A stretch of DNA of 64,000 bases from JABJGO01 sp963921245. Lineage in GTDB: Bacteria; Pseudomonadota; Alphaproteobacteria; Rhodospirillales; Casp-alpha2. Each line of letters begins with the position of its first letter. Positions within the stretch are counted from its first letter, which is position 1. Of the stretch, positions 39,284 to 48,420 are shown one piece after another. The position numbers and the translations under genes are program-made. Below the pieces are notes generated by a model. The model made no database searches. It saw only the letters and a program-made list of their open reading frames with translations, and was not told where the DNA came from. Location of the stretch: assembly GCA_963921245.4 (NCBI GenBank), contig CAWUEY030000001.1, forward strand, positions 310,001 through 374,000, read 5' to 3'.

Positions 39284-41398
39284 ATGGACGAAACCCGCAG
39301 AGCCAATCTGAAACGCCTGTTCGCACCCCGCTCTGTTGCCTTTATAGGCGGTGCCAGTGCCTTGGCGGCTGTGAAACAGTGTGCAGGCAGTGGGTTTCAG
39401 GGTGACATTTGGCCGGTTAACCCCTGGCGGCAAGAAATGGCGGGGTACCCGTGTTTTGCATCTGTAAGGGATTTACCTTGCGGACCCGACGCCGTGTTTC
39501 TGGCGGTGCCAAGCGAGTATGCTACTCGGACGGTCTCTGATCTGGCTGAAATCGGAACCGGGGGTATCGTCTCGTTCACCGCCGGGTTTGGTGAGTTGGG
39601 CGGCGAGGGTAAGGTCCTGGAACGAAAATTGATTGAGGCCTGTGGCGATACGGTTTTGGTTGGACCCAATTGTTCCGGTATCTTGAACTATAGTGAAGGG
39701 GCGGTTTTGTGGCCGTTCGATCACACCGGGCGCAAGACGGAACGTGGCCCTGCCTTTGTGACCCAGAGCGGCATGTTGGGCAATACGGTCACCATGAATG
39801 ACCGGTCTCTGGATTTTTCCTACATCATCAGTTCCGGTAATCAGGCCATGTTGGGCGTCGAGGAGTTTTTGGAATTCCTGGTGGATGACCCCAAGGTCAC
39901 CGCTATTGCGCTTTACATTGAGGGCCTCTGCGATGTGAAGCGGTTTGCCGATAGTGCGATCCGGGCCCTGAACGCGGGTGTCCCCATTGTCGCCCAGAAG
40001 GTGGGCACATCGGAGATGGGTGCGCAATTGACAGTGACTCATACCGGCTCTTTGTCAGGTGCCGACAGTCTCTATCAGGCCTTGTTTGATCGATTGGGTA
40101 TTATTCGGGTTAGCTCCAGTGTGGCGATGCTGGAGACCCTCAAAATGGTCACGATAGCCGGTATTCCCAAAGGTAACCGGATCGCCGGGTTCACGTGTTC
40201 GGGCGGGGACTCCACCATGCTGGCCGATGGCGCTGAACCGGCAGGATTGATGTTTACCGCGTTGTCGGAGCAAGCCACTGATGAAATCAAGGATTTGTTG
40301 CCGCCGATCGCGGGGGTGGGCAATCCGCTGGATTATACAACGCCGCTTTGGGGGCATGAAGAACCGCTGAGACAGGTGTTCGGAGCCATGGTTAGTGACG
40401 ACTATGATGCCGCGATCATGGTTCAGGACTATCCTGTGCCCCATGTCGATGAAATCCATGCCCCTTACGAGGCCGATGCCCGGGCGTTTGCCAGGGCTGT
40501 CAATGACGCCGGAATACCCGGTGCGGTGTGTAGCATACTGCCGGAAGATTTGGGGCCACGTAACCGACAGACATTGATTGACGGACATATTGCCCCGCTA
40601 CAGGGCATTGAGGATGCCATGAACGCTCTGGGCGCCGCGGTTTGGTTGGGGCAGCGACGAGCCGCCGTTCAGAATATGGCTGATCTGTCGCTGTTAGAGC
40701 CCGTTCCCGTGGCTGGTCCTCTTCATACGCTCAATGAGGCGAACGGAAAACAGCGATTGGCGCAGGCGGGTATGAGAGTTCCGGATTATCGCGTGTGTGA
40801 TGCAGCGTGTACCGCTGAAGTCGCCGCTGAAATAGGGTTTCCCGTTGCCGTCAAACTCCTGAGCAAGGATCTTGTACACAAGTCCGAAGTCGGTGCGGTT
40901 AAGGTTAATCTGAATACCGAGGCAGAGGTTGAAGATGCCGTTCGCATCATTACTGATTCCGTTTCCGGCTACGATGCGATGATCAATACCAACCGGTTTC
41001 TGGTGGAAAGAATGGTGAGTCCGGTTGTTGCCGAATTGCTGGTGGGTATCCGCATGGACGAGAGCTTCGGACTGGTCATGGTTATTGGCGGCGGCGGGAT
41101 CCTTGTGGAGCTGCTGAGGGATACAAAGACGCTTCTCCTGCCGGCGACCCGAGCCGATGTGGGAATGGCCCTGTCATCACTCAAAACAGCACAGTTGCTT
41201 GATGGATTCCGAGGTGGGCTTGTGGCAGACCGCGAGCAGGTGATCGACGCCATTATGGCGATTGCCGGGTTTGCGGTTGCCCATCGGGAGGACCTGGTGG
41301 AACTGGACGTCAATCCGCTGATGGTCACGCCAACGGCGGCGGTTGCGGCGGATGTGTTGATGCGAGTGAAGAACGGGGCTTTATGGTCCGGCCGATAA
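39284..41398 (+). CDS. Acetate--CoA ligase family protein (ADP-forming acyl-CoA synthetase)
   Basis: The 704-residue protein combines a CoA-binding Rossmann domain (RSVAFIGGAS, about 16-25), succinyl-CoA-ligase-like domains (VTQSGMLGNTV; VTHTGSLSGADSLY, with the region of the phospho-His) and a C-terminal ATP-grasp domain (VAVKLLSKDLVHKSEVGAVKVNL; VIGGGGILVELLRD). It belongs to the NDP-forming ligases, which make acyl-CoA from acid, ATP and CoA giving ADP and phosphate. It follows the acyl-CoA dehydrogenase by 6 bp, consistent with an acid-activation operon. The substrate is unknown. Confidence 0.9.
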   Translation: MDETRRANLKRLFAPRSVAFIGGASALAAVKQCAGSGFQGDIWPVNPWRQEMAGYPCFASVRDLPCGPDAVFLAVPSEYATRTVSDLAEIGTGGIVSFTAGFGELGGEGKVLERKLIEACGDTVLVGPNCSGILNYSEGAVLWPFDHTGRKTERGPAFVTQSGMLGNTVTMNDRSLDFSYIISSGNQAMLGVEEFLEFLVDDPKVTAIALYIEGLCDVKRFADSAIRALNAGVPIVAQKVGTSEMGAQLTVTHTGSLSGADSLYQALFDRLGIIRVSSSVAMLETLKMVTIAGIPKGNRIAGFTCSGGDSTMLADGAEPAGLMFTALSEQATDEIKDLLPPIAGVGNPLDYTTPLWGHEEPLRQVFGAMVSDDYDAAIMVQDYPVPHVDEIHAPYEADARAFARAVNDAGIPGAVCSILPEDLGPRNRQTLIDGHIAPLQGIEDAMNALGAAVWLGQRRAAVQNMADLSLLEPVPVAGPLHTLNEANGKQRLAQAGMRVPDYRVCDAACTAEVAAEIGFPVAVKLLSKDLVHKSEVGAVKVNLNTEAEVEDAVRIITDSVSGYDAMINTNRFLVERMVSPVVAELLVGIRMDESFGLVMVIGGGGILVELLRDTKTLLLPATRADVGMALSSLKTAQLLDGFRGGLVADREQVIDAIMAIAGFAVAHREDLVELDVNPLMVTPTAAVAADVLMRVKNGALWSGR

Positions 41399-41476
41399 TC
41401 CGGCGGTGGGCCTTTTCTCTCCTCCTCTCGTCAGATTGGCATAGGTGTGTTACAGTCTTTGTGAAGCCCGAGGTAA

Positions 41477-41797
41477 ATGATGACCTACCGGAATACGATT
41501 GGTCTGTTTCTGTTGCTGGATGTGCCCATATGTTTGAGCGTCTGGACCATCGTTCGTAACTGGTCCTATCACTTCGTCGATGGTAGCTGGTACGTAGTGA
41601 TTGGTCATTTCATGGCGGTGTTTGCAACCCTTGAAATTATCATGTTCGGGGTTACCCTGAGTGTGATCAGTTTCGTGACTGCTGTTCTGTTTCTCTTGGT
41701 TCGGATGAAAAACATCTGGGCCCAAGCCATTGTTCAGTGGATCGAGAAAAAATTTCCCACCGAGTACGACGGCTCTCGCTTCAAGCGCCCGACCTGA
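41477..41797 (+). CDS. Small membrane protein of unknown function
   Basis: The 106-residue product has about three hydrophobic segments (about 8-25, 40-62 and 63-78) and a basic C-terminal tail (EKKFPTEYDGSRFKRPT). No family is recognised. GAGG lies just upstream of two adjacent ATG codons (41477 and 41480); the second has better spacing. It is convergent with the alpha/beta hydrolase. Confidence 0.6.
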   Translation: MMTYRNTIGLFLLLDVPICLSVWTIVRNWSYHFVDGSWYVVIGHFMAVFATLEIIMFGVTLSVISFVTAVLFLLVRMKNIWAQAIVQWIEKKFPTEYDGSRFKRPT

Positions 41798-41856
41798 GAG
41801 AAGATTTATTTGTAGCAGGTGTCTTTGCTGGGCCCCTTGTGTGTTCGCGCGTGAGG

Positions 41857-42684
41857 TCAATCGCTCAGGACTTCTATCAGAAACGGTAACAACCATTTAA
41901 GCACGGCTTCCGGATCTTCTGCGAGCGCCATGTGACGCAAACCTGGCAAGACAACCGGATGGGCATGGGGTATGGCGGCGGCGATACGCTTCGTCATCTC
42001 TGGTGAATTGCCATAATCTTCTTCACCGGTCAGAACCAGAGTGGGGCAGGTAATGGTGCCAGGGTCCTGGGCGAGCTCTGTATCCCCTTCGATGAGCACA
42101 CGGTAGGCCTCTGGATAAACGGTTTTCGAGTTTGCCAGAATCCAAGAGCGAACTAAATCCATCATATCGGGATTGTTTGCGGCAAACCCGGGCGTAAACC
42201 AACGTTTGAGGGCCGCTTCGACGGTCGCTGATGGGCCTTTTCCACGAGCCTGTTCCACCCGCGTCCGTATCAAGGCGCGTTCTTCTGCGGTTCGGTCATG
42301 AGCCGAATGCAGAATGCCGAGCGCGGTGATCCGATCAGGGTGTTGGAGTGCAACCTTACGGGCGATCATGCCGCCCAGAGAAAATCCCACCAGAGCACAG
42401 CGGCCGAACCCGAACCCGTCCATGATTTCAATCACCTGTTCGGCGAAATCCGAGAGCTCATAACGCCGGTGGGGTTTGGCACTTTCTCCGTGTCCCAGCA
42501 AATCATAGGCTACTGTTTCAAAGTGCTGAGTAAGCGCCTGCCATTGCCACTGCCACATGTGTCTGTTCATGCCAAGACCGTGGATCAGGATCACGGGCGG
42601 GCCATCGCCTTCACTGCTAACGGCCCAGTCACCGATGCAACAGTTTTTCGCGGTCTCGGGCAGGGTTTTGGATGCGATGCTCAC
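41857..42684 (-). CDS. Alpha/beta hydrolase
   Basis: The 275-residue enzyme has the oxyanion motif VILIHGLGMNRHMW, the nucleophile elbow GFSLGGMIA (Ser at about 103), an Asp region TGEEDYGNS and a C-terminal His in LPGLRHMAL, a complete catalytic triad. It is similar to 3-oxoadipate enol-lactonase-like and other carboxylic ester hydrolases. Its ATG overlaps the stop of the upstream flavin monooxygenase gene (ATGA), so it likely acts on the monooxygenase product. Confidence 0.88.
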   Translation of the reverse strand: MSIASKTLPETAKNCCIGDWAVSSEGDGPPVILIHGLGMNRHMWQWQWQALTQHFETVAYDLLGHGESAKPHRRYELSDFAEQVIEIMDGFGFGRCALVGFSLGGMIARKVALQHPDRITALGILHSAHDRTAEERALIRTRVEQARGKGPSATVEAALKRWFTPGFAANNPDMMDLVRSWILANSKTVYPEAYRVLIEGDTELAQDPGTITCPTLVLTGEEDYGNSPEMTKRIAAAIPHAHPVVLPGLRHMALAEDPEAVLKWLLPFLIEVLSD

Positions 42685-43721
42685 TGGAATTCTGGCAAAA
42701 CCCTGTCGATAAACAGACGCAGGGACTTTTTCTGCTGCTCCATGGGTACGCCAAAGCTGGCGCAGTAACAGAAATAATCCACACCCAGAGCTTCGTAGGG
42801 CTTGAGTTTTGCAACCACTTCATCGGGTCTGCCGAAGATCAGGTTCGCCATAAGGTTTTCTTCCGTATACTCCGACTGATTAACCAGATCCTCCGGATTG
42901 GCGTCCTGGGGAAATCCGTCAACAACCGGTTCCAGGTTGCGGAACAGATTTTCAAATTGACGGCCCTGATTTTGCACTGACGCGATAAAGACGTCTTTTT
43001 CAGCATCAGTTTCCCAAACCGCACTATGGCGCATGGTCATGAAACGGGGCCGTTTCATGCCTTTGGGCGCCAGGGCAAGGGCGGCCTCAAACTGTTGCAT
43101 ATATTTTTCCACTTCATCAAACGGTCGGGTCAAAGCCCATGTCATGATATTATGACCCTCCTTGACGGACGCATTGAAGGTGCCGGGATCACGGGCGGCA
43201 ACCCAGACCGGCGGATAGGGCTTCTGTAGAGGTTTGGGAACAGACGTCGCCGCAGGCCATTGCCAGTATTCGCCATTGTGTTCGTAGTCTCCCTGCCACA
43301 ATTGCTTCAAGGCCGGGATCATTTCGAGCATCATGGGGACGCCGATGTTCTGGTTCATGCCGCCGGCCATACGATCGAATTCCCGTTGATAAGCACCTTT
43401 ACCAATACCGAATTCCAATCGCCCGCCGGAGAGTAGATCAAACATGGCGGCTTCACCGGCCAGTTTAATGGGGTGCCAGTAAGGCGCAACGGCAACGGCG
43501 GTGCCAATCCTGATCTGTTTTGTCTGGGCTGCCCAGTGGGCCATAAGCTGGAACGGGCCGGGGGCTATGGTCATCTCAAGGGCGTGGTGTTCCGCCGCCC
43601 ATACAATGTCAAAGCCACCTTCATCAGCCATCTTTACCATTTCAGTTGTGTGTTCGGCCACGTCCGCCATATGGGTGTTCGGTGTCATTCTTTCCATGTT
43701 GATGACGAGATTGAAACGCAT
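42681..43721 (-). CDS. LLM class flavin-dependent oxidoreductase
   Basis: The 346-residue bacterial luciferase-like monooxygenase shows MADEGGFDIVWAAEHHA near residues 30-45 and IRIGTAVAVAPYWHPIKLAGEAAMFDLLSGGRLEFGIG as two segments of the TIM barrel binding FMNH2. It needs a separate flavin reductase. The ATG at 43721 has AGGAG 9 nt upstream; the frame extends further, but without signal. It is part of a probable operon with RidA upstream and the hydrolase downstream, opposed to a GntR regulator: a compact degradation cassette of unknown substrate. Confidence 0.9.
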   Translation of the reverse strand: MRFNLVINMERMTPNTHMADVAEHTTEMVKMADEGGFDIVWAAEHHALEMTIAPGPFQLMAHWAAQTKQIRIGTAVAVAPYWHPIKLAGEAAMFDLLSGGRLEFGIGKGAYQREFDRMAGGMNQNIGVPMMLEMIPALKQLWQGDYEHNGEYWQWPAATSVPKPLQKPYPPVWVAARDPGTFNASVKEGHNIMTWALTRPFDEVEKYMQQFEAALALAPKGMKRPRFMTMRHSAVWETDAEKDVFIASVQNQGRQFENLFRNLEPVVDGFPQDANPEDLVNQSEYTEENLMANLIFGRPDEVVAKLKPYEALGVDYFCYCASFGVPMEQQKKSLRLFIDRVLPEFQ

Positions 43722-43758
43722 GGTGTGGAACTCCTGATGGATATTGAGCGTTATGAAT

Positions 43759-44148
43759 TTAACCGGGGTAGTGGGCGACAACTTCGATTTCGATGCGGAC
43801 GTCGATCAGCAATTCGCTTATGACCGCCGAACGGGCAGGTGGTTCGTGCGGAAAGTATTCGGCATAAACGTCGTTGAATCCGGGGAAATCTGAACGATTA
43901 CGCAACCAGATCATGGACTTGACCACGTGAGACCTGTCGCAACCGGCATCGGCCAGGGTATCGGTGATGTGGTCCAAAACATTGCGGGTTTGGTCCTCAA
44001 TGCTACCTTCGGTCATGACAGCACCATCGACCATCGGTATCTGGCCGGTCAGGTAAACCATGTCTCCAGCGCGGACGGCCTTGGAAAGGGACAATTTGCG
44101 TCCATTGATGACCAGGTCGCCACCAATGATTTCTTTCGTTGGTGTCAC
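43759..44148 (-). CDS. RidA family (YjgF/Rut) deaminase-like protein
   Basis: The 129-residue trimeric protein carries the RidA hallmarks: YLTGQIP, and the Arg (PPARSAVISEL) and Glu (IEIEVVAHY) that line the active cleft in imine deaminases. It would hydrolyse reactive enamine/imine intermediates. It starts with GTG at 44148, with AAAGG upstream. It leads the flavin monooxygenase operon, reminiscent of RutC-like helpers in ring-cleaving pathways. Confidence 0.9.
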   Translation of the reverse strand: MTPTKEIIGGDLVINGRKLSLSKAVRAGDMVYLTGQIPMVDGAVMTEGSIEDQTRNVLDHITDTLADAGCDRSHVVKSMIWLRNRSDFPGFNDVYAEYFPHEPPARSAVISELLIDVRIEIEVVAHYPG

Positions 44149-44200
44149 GTGTCGAAACCTTTCTACACATCATGTCTTGAATATATTATATTATTATAAT

Positions 44201-44213
44201 ATTGTATGACAAT
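44201..44213. promoter_or_regulatory. Candidate GntR operator in the divergent promoter region
   Basis: ATTGT-ATG-ACAAT is a perfect 5-bp inverted repeat with a 3-bp centre, within a very AT-rich stretch (44175-44240) between divergent ridA and the GntR gene. FCD-type GntR regulators commonly bind TTGT(N)ACAA-like sites, so autoregulation and control of both units is plausible. Confidence 0.5.
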
Positions 44214-44334
44214 CTAATTTTATTAATAGCATACATTTTTTTGTGTCGATGATCCGCGCCCGTGTAAGCTTCGATGGATTATTGGCGGCACAATAATAAT
44301 TGAAGCCCGTTTCAGGTCGGCAGAAAGAGTCAAA

Positions 44335-45036
44335 ATGGCAGAGCAAAGTTCCATGATGGTCTCTCGGGAAAGCCCGACCCTGCGACAACAAGCGACAGAC
44401 ATCTTGCGGCAGGCGATCATCTCTCAGCGGTTTCCCCCGGGCAAACACCTGGTGGAGCGGGAATTGTGTGAACTTTTGGGGGTTAGCCGTACATCCGTGC
44501 GCGAAGCCCTACGCCATCTTGAATCGGAAGACCTGATCAAGATGGTACCGCATAAGGGACCAATCGTACGGCGGCTGAGTTATGCGGAAGCCAACGATAT
44601 TTATCAAGTGCGCGCCGCTCTCGAAGGGCTGGCCGGTGATTTGTTTGCACGCAATGCCTCACAGGAAACCATCAACAGGCTGGAGGCCGTGGCGGCAAAC
44701 ATGGCGGCCGCTGTATTCAATCCAGACCCGGACGTTATCCTACGAATTCGGACACAGTTCTATGAGGTCCTCTCAGAAGGTGCCGGGAATGCCGTCTGTG
44801 CGCGGATGTCGGAATTGTTGCTGGCGCGGGTTTGTCTCCTGGGGCGGATGTCCCTGCCCGGACACATCGAGAACAACCAGATGATAAAAGAAGTGCAAGA
44901 TATCGTTGATGCCGCAAAAGCCCGCGAGCCCCAAAAAATGCGTGAGGCCTGTGCGGTTCACGTGGAAAGTGCGGCACGAATAGCACTCCCGCAATTGCGG
45001 GAGATGGAACAGGCCGATGAAGCAGCGGCACAATGA
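44335..45036 (+). CDS. GntR family transcriptional regulator (FCD subfamily)
   Basis: The 233-residue regulator has an N-terminal winged helix (LRQQATDILRQAIISQRFPP; LCELLGVSRTSVREALRHLE) and a C-terminal all-helical FCD domain (about 85-220), which usually binds an organic acid through a metal site. It is divergent from the RidA/monooxygenase/hydrolase unit and precedes the aldehyde dehydrogenase and CoA-transferase genes by 39 bp. It probably represses one or both units until a pathway acid appears. Confidence 0.9.
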   Translation: MAEQSSMMVSRESPTLRQQATDILRQAIISQRFPPGKHLVERELCELLGVSRTSVREALRHLESEDLIKMVPHKGPIVRRLSYAEANDIYQVRAALEGLAGDLFARNASQETINRLEAVAANMAAAVFNPDPDVILRIRTQFYEVLSEGAGNAVCARMSELLLARVCLLGRMSLPGHIENNQMIKEVQDIVDAAKAREPQKMREACAVHVESAARIALPQLREMEQADEAAAQ

Positions 45037-45075
45037 CCAGACACATTCATTTTTCGACAGGTGAGGAAAACGATT

Positions 45076-46560
45076 ATGGCCGAACTGGAACACTATCAGA
45101 TGCTGATTGACGGTGCGTTTGTGGACGCATCCGATGGTGGCACGTTTGAGAGCATCAACCCGGCAACGGAACAGCCATGGGCAAGCATTCCCGCCGCGAC
45201 AGAAGACGATGTAAGCCGGGCTGTAGAAGCCGCCCATCGCGCGTTTACCGAAGGTCCCTGGTCCAAAACCACACCAACAGAGCGCGGAAAGTATCTCCGA
45301 AAACTGGCCGACATTCTGGCGCAGCATTCCGAAGACCTGGGTCGTATCGAGGCCGTGGATACGGGGAAAATGGCGAAAGAAACGCGTTGGCAAGCCGCGT
45401 ACATTGCCGAATTCTTTCATTTTTACGGCGGCCTTGCCGACAAGGTAACCGGTCACACCCTGCCCATCGACAAACCGGACATGAACGTATTCACCAACCG
45501 AGAGCCTCTCGGTGTTATTGCGGCGGTTGTGCCTTGGAATTCTCAACTGTTTTTGGTTGCTGTGAAGATTGCCCCGGCACTTGCCGCCGGAAACACGGTG
45601 GTACTGAAAGCATCAGAGCATGCTTCTGCGGCCATGCTGGCGTTTGGTAAAATGATCGAGGAAGCGGGCTTTCCGCCCGGCGTGGTAAACATCGTCACCG
45701 GGGATGGTGAACCATGCGGGCGGGTTCTGACCACGCATCCGCTGGTTGCCCGGATCAGCTTTACCGGTGGTCCGGAAACGGCGCGGCATATTGTGCGGAA
45801 TTCCGCTGAAAATTTTGCCGAGGTTTCCCTGGAACTGGGCGGCAAATCGCCGGTCATGGTTTTTGAGGACGCCAACGTGGAAAGCGCCGCCAATGGCGTG
45901 ATTGCCGGCATTTTTGGCGCAGCGGGGCAAAGCTGTGTCGCCGGGTCCCGGCTCTACGTGCATGAACGTGTTGCCGACGACATGCTGGGTCGCATTGCTG
46001 ATACTGCCAAAACCATCAAAATCGGCGACCCGCTTGCCGACGAAACCCAGATGGGGCCTCTGGCAACGCTGTCACAACTCACCAAGATTGAAGAAGAAGT
46101 CGCTTACGCCCTGGAGCAGGGGGCAAAACTGGTTCATGGTGGCAAACGGCCAACACACCTGAACGCTGGCTGGTACTACGAACCGACGATCCTCGAATGC
46201 CTGTCACAGGATACCAAAATCGTCGATACAGAGTTGTTCGGACCGGTTCTGAGTGTTTTGCGGTTTAAAACCGAGGAAGAAGTCCTGCGGCACGCCAATG
46301 ATACGAAGTACGGTCTTGCGGCTGGAATTTTCACCAGGGATGTCGGGCGTGCCCACCGGGTGGCGAAGGCGGTGCGGGCCGGAATTGTCTGGGTCAATAC
46401 CTATCGTGTGGTTTCACCGATTGCCGAGTTTGGGGGCTTCAAGGATAGCGGTTACGGGCGAGAAAGCGGTGCGGATGCCATCTATGACTATACCCGAGCG
46501 AAAACGGTCTGGATCAACACCTCGCCCGCGCCCATGGGCAATCCATTTGTCATGCGATAA
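45076..46560 (+). CDS. Aldehyde dehydrogenase family protein
   Basis: The 494-residue NAD(P)-dependent enzyme has the conserved NREPLGV and VVPWNSQLF cofactor segments, the general-base Glu in LELGGKSP (about 255) and the nucleophilic Cys in GQSCVAGS (about 289). EFGGFKDSGYGRESG is the usual C-terminal motif. It oxidises an aldehyde to the acid. The ATG at 45076 is chosen because AGGA lies 9 nt upstream, although a GTG at 45061 is in frame. It is followed by a CoA transferase, so its acid product may be converted to a CoA ester. Confidence 0.93.
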   Translation: MAELEHYQMLIDGAFVDASDGGTFESINPATEQPWASIPAATEDDVSRAVEAAHRAFTEGPWSKTTPTERGKYLRKLADILAQHSEDLGRIEAVDTGKMAKETRWQAAYIAEFFHFYGGLADKVTGHTLPIDKPDMNVFTNREPLGVIAAVVPWNSQLFLVAVKIAPALAAGNTVVLKASEHASAAMLAFGKMIEEAGFPPGVVNIVTGDGEPCGRVLTTHPLVARISFTGGPETARHIVRNSAENFAEVSLELGGKSPVMVFEDANVESAANGVIAGIFGAAGQSCVAGSRLYVHERVADDMLGRIADTAKTIKIGDPLADETQMGPLATLSQLTKIEEEVAYALEQGAKLVHGGKRPTHLNAGWYYEPTILECLSQDTKIVDTELFGPVLSVLRFKTEEEVLRHANDTKYGLAAGIFTRDVGRAHRVAKAVRAGIVWVNTYRVVSPIAEFGGFKDSGYGRESGADAIYDYTRAKTVWINTSPAPMGNPFVMR

Positions 46561-46572
46561 GGAATAGGGTCA

Positions 46573-47805
46573 ATGACCGAAAACACGGGCCCTCTCCGAA
46601 ACCTGCGGGTTCTTGATCTTACACGAATTCTGGCGGGCCCGACGGGAACCCAGATTCTTGGCGATCTTGGTGCCGAAGTGATCAAGATAGAAAGACCCGG
46701 CAAGGGCGATGACACCCGACAATGGGGGCCGCCGTTCCTGAAAACGGAAGGCGGTGAGGATCGCGAGCTCAGTTCCTACTTTTTGGCGGCCAATCGCAAC
46801 AAGATGTCTGTTGCAATCGATATTGCGCATCCCGAGGGTCAGGCCCTTATACGGGAACTTGTCGCCTGCTGTGACATTTTGGTCGAAAACTTCAAAGTGG
46901 GCGGCCTTGCCAGGTACGGCCTTTCCTACGAACAACTGAAGGCTGATCATCCGGAACTGATCTATTGTTCCATTACCGGTTTTGGTCAGACGGGTCCTTA
47001 TGCCAAACGGCCAGGTTATGACTATCTAGTACAGGGCATGGGGGGCATGATGAGCCTGACCGGTGAGCCGGAGGGGGAGCCCATGAAGGTTGGTGTGGGG
47101 ATTACGGATATTGTTTGTGGTATGTATGGCATGATTGGCATTCTGGCGGCCCTAAATCACCGGCAATTGACAGGGGAAGGGCAGCACATCGACATGTCGT
47201 TGCTGGACACCCAGGTCGCGTGGCTGGTCAACGAAGGTATGAATTATTTGTTGTCCGGCAACATTCCCCGGCGCCTGGGAAACGCGCACGCCAATATTGT
47301 TCCTTATCAGTTGTTTCCCTCCTCGGACGGCCATTTCATTCTGGCAGTCGGAAATGATGGCCAGTTCCAACGGTTCTGCGATTTCGCCGGATTGCAGGGT
47401 GTGTCCGAAGATCCTCGGTTCAAAACCAATCCGGACCGGTTGGAGAACCGCGAGGCATTGATAGAGATTATCCGCGTCGCAACGGCCGGGCAGCCCAGTT
47501 CATATTGGATTGACGGTTTACAAGATTGTGGCGTTCCTTGTGGACCGGTGAACAATCTTGCCGACGTCTTTGATGACTCGCAAATCAAACAGCGCGGCAT
47601 GAAAATCTCGATGGATCATAACCGCGCAGAGGGCGCGGTGATGGACCTGATCGGCAGTCCGATCCGCCTGTCGGAATCCCCGGCAAGTTACCGCCAGGCA
47701 CCCCCTAATCTGGGGCAACACACGACCGATGTGCTTTCCCGATTGCTCGGGTTGAATGAGGCTCGACTTGATGAACTTGCGCAGCAGGGAGCGATTGGTC
47801 GCTAG
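46573..47805 (+). CDS. CaiB/BaiF family CoA transferase
   Basis: The 410-residue class III CoA transferase begins with LRVLDLTRILAGPTGTQILGDLGAEVIKIE (two conserved N-terminal segments), contains RNKMSVAIDIAHPEG and NFKVGGLARYGL, and has the catalytic Asp in GVGITDIVCGMYG (about 179). It moves CoA between acids through an aspartyl-CoA intermediate. It lies 12 bp after the aldehyde dehydrogenase with AAGGAA upstream, so it is part of that operon. A carnitine/crotonobetaine substrate is possible by family name but not by sequence. Confidence 0.92.
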   Translation: MTENTGPLRNLRVLDLTRILAGPTGTQILGDLGAEVIKIERPGKGDDTRQWGPPFLKTEGGEDRELSSYFLAANRNKMSVAIDIAHPEGQALIRELVACCDILVENFKVGGLARYGLSYEQLKADHPELIYCSITGFGQTGPYAKRPGYDYLVQGMGGMMSLTGEPEGEPMKVGVGITDIVCGMYGMIGILAALNHRQLTGEGQHIDMSLLDTQVAWLVNEGMNYLLSGNIPRRLGNAHANIVPYQLFPSSDGHFILAVGNDGQFQRFCDFAGLQGVSEDPRFKTNPDRLENREALIEIIRVATAGQPSSYWIDGLQDCGVPCGPVNNLADVFDDSQIKQRGMKISMDHNRAEGAVMDLIGSPIRLSESPASYRQAPPNLGQHTTDVLSRLLGLNEARLDELAQQGAIGR

Positions 47806-48040
47806 GCTGTTTGTGCTGTCCCACGATCCGTGTACGCCGCCTTGTTGACAATTACCCTGCGGCGCTGATCGCAGCGAAGAGTTTTTGAGAGTCCTGTGTC
47901 GGATAGGGCTCAAACGGTGTCATGGAGAGATGGCGATAGCCGATAGAGCGTTATGCCATTGATTAGATTTATTTTAGGGATTCCCAAAAGGTTTGATCTG
48001 TTATTCAAGATGTCGGCTGTAAAAGGAGGTTGGCATATCA

Positions 48041-48420
48041 TGGCAAGACCATTTTCCATTGATCTTCGCGAACGGGTGGTTTCAGCGGTTGTGCGTGGCG
48101 GGGTGTCGTGTCGCGGCGCGGGTCGTCGTCATGGACAATCTCGGCTCCCACAAGAGCAAGGCCATTCGGGGCACCGGAGCCAGGCTGTTCTTCCTGCCAA
48201 AGTATTCCCCCGACTCGAATCCCACCTCTCGGTGAACGCCCTGCATTCACCTGTCGGTCAGTGATAGAACAGTTTTTCTCAAAGCTGAAGCATTGGCTCC
48301 GAAAGGCCGAGCGACGGGACGCGGACGGTATCTGCGAGGCCATCAACCACATCCTCAACACCGTCACACCGCAGGAATGTGCAAACTACATCAAAAATGC
48401 CGGATATGAATATACCTAAT
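48041..48420 (+). pseudogene. IS630-family transposase, internally deleted and interrupted
   Basis: The N-terminus reads MARPFSIDLRERVVSAVVRG GVSCR in two stretches, then jumps to VVVMDNLGSHKSKAIRGTGA and RLFFLPKYSPDSNP, so most of the middle is deleted. A 40-bp insert (48225-48264) then splits the motif PDSNPIEQFFSKLKHWLRKA. The C-terminus runs to GYEYT and a stop at about 48418. The remaining Asp and Glu of the catalytic triad are visible, but the protein cannot be made intact. Confidence 0.85.
48225..48264 (-). repeat. 40-bp palindromic insertion, copy 2
   Basis: Removing exactly 40 bp restores SNPIEQFF in the IS630 relic. Read on the minus strand, 38 of these bases match the insertion at 29005-29044 with a single difference (GCGTTCACC here, GCATTCACC there). 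The hairpin arms GGTGAATGC and GCGTTCACC flank AGG. Confidence 0.88.

Noticed and set aside
45498..45516. Palindrome ACCGAGAG-C-CTCTCGGT resembling an arm of the 40-bp element
   Set aside because: It encodes the conserved aldehyde dehydrogenase motif NREPLGV and has no interrupted frame, so the resemblance is coincidental.
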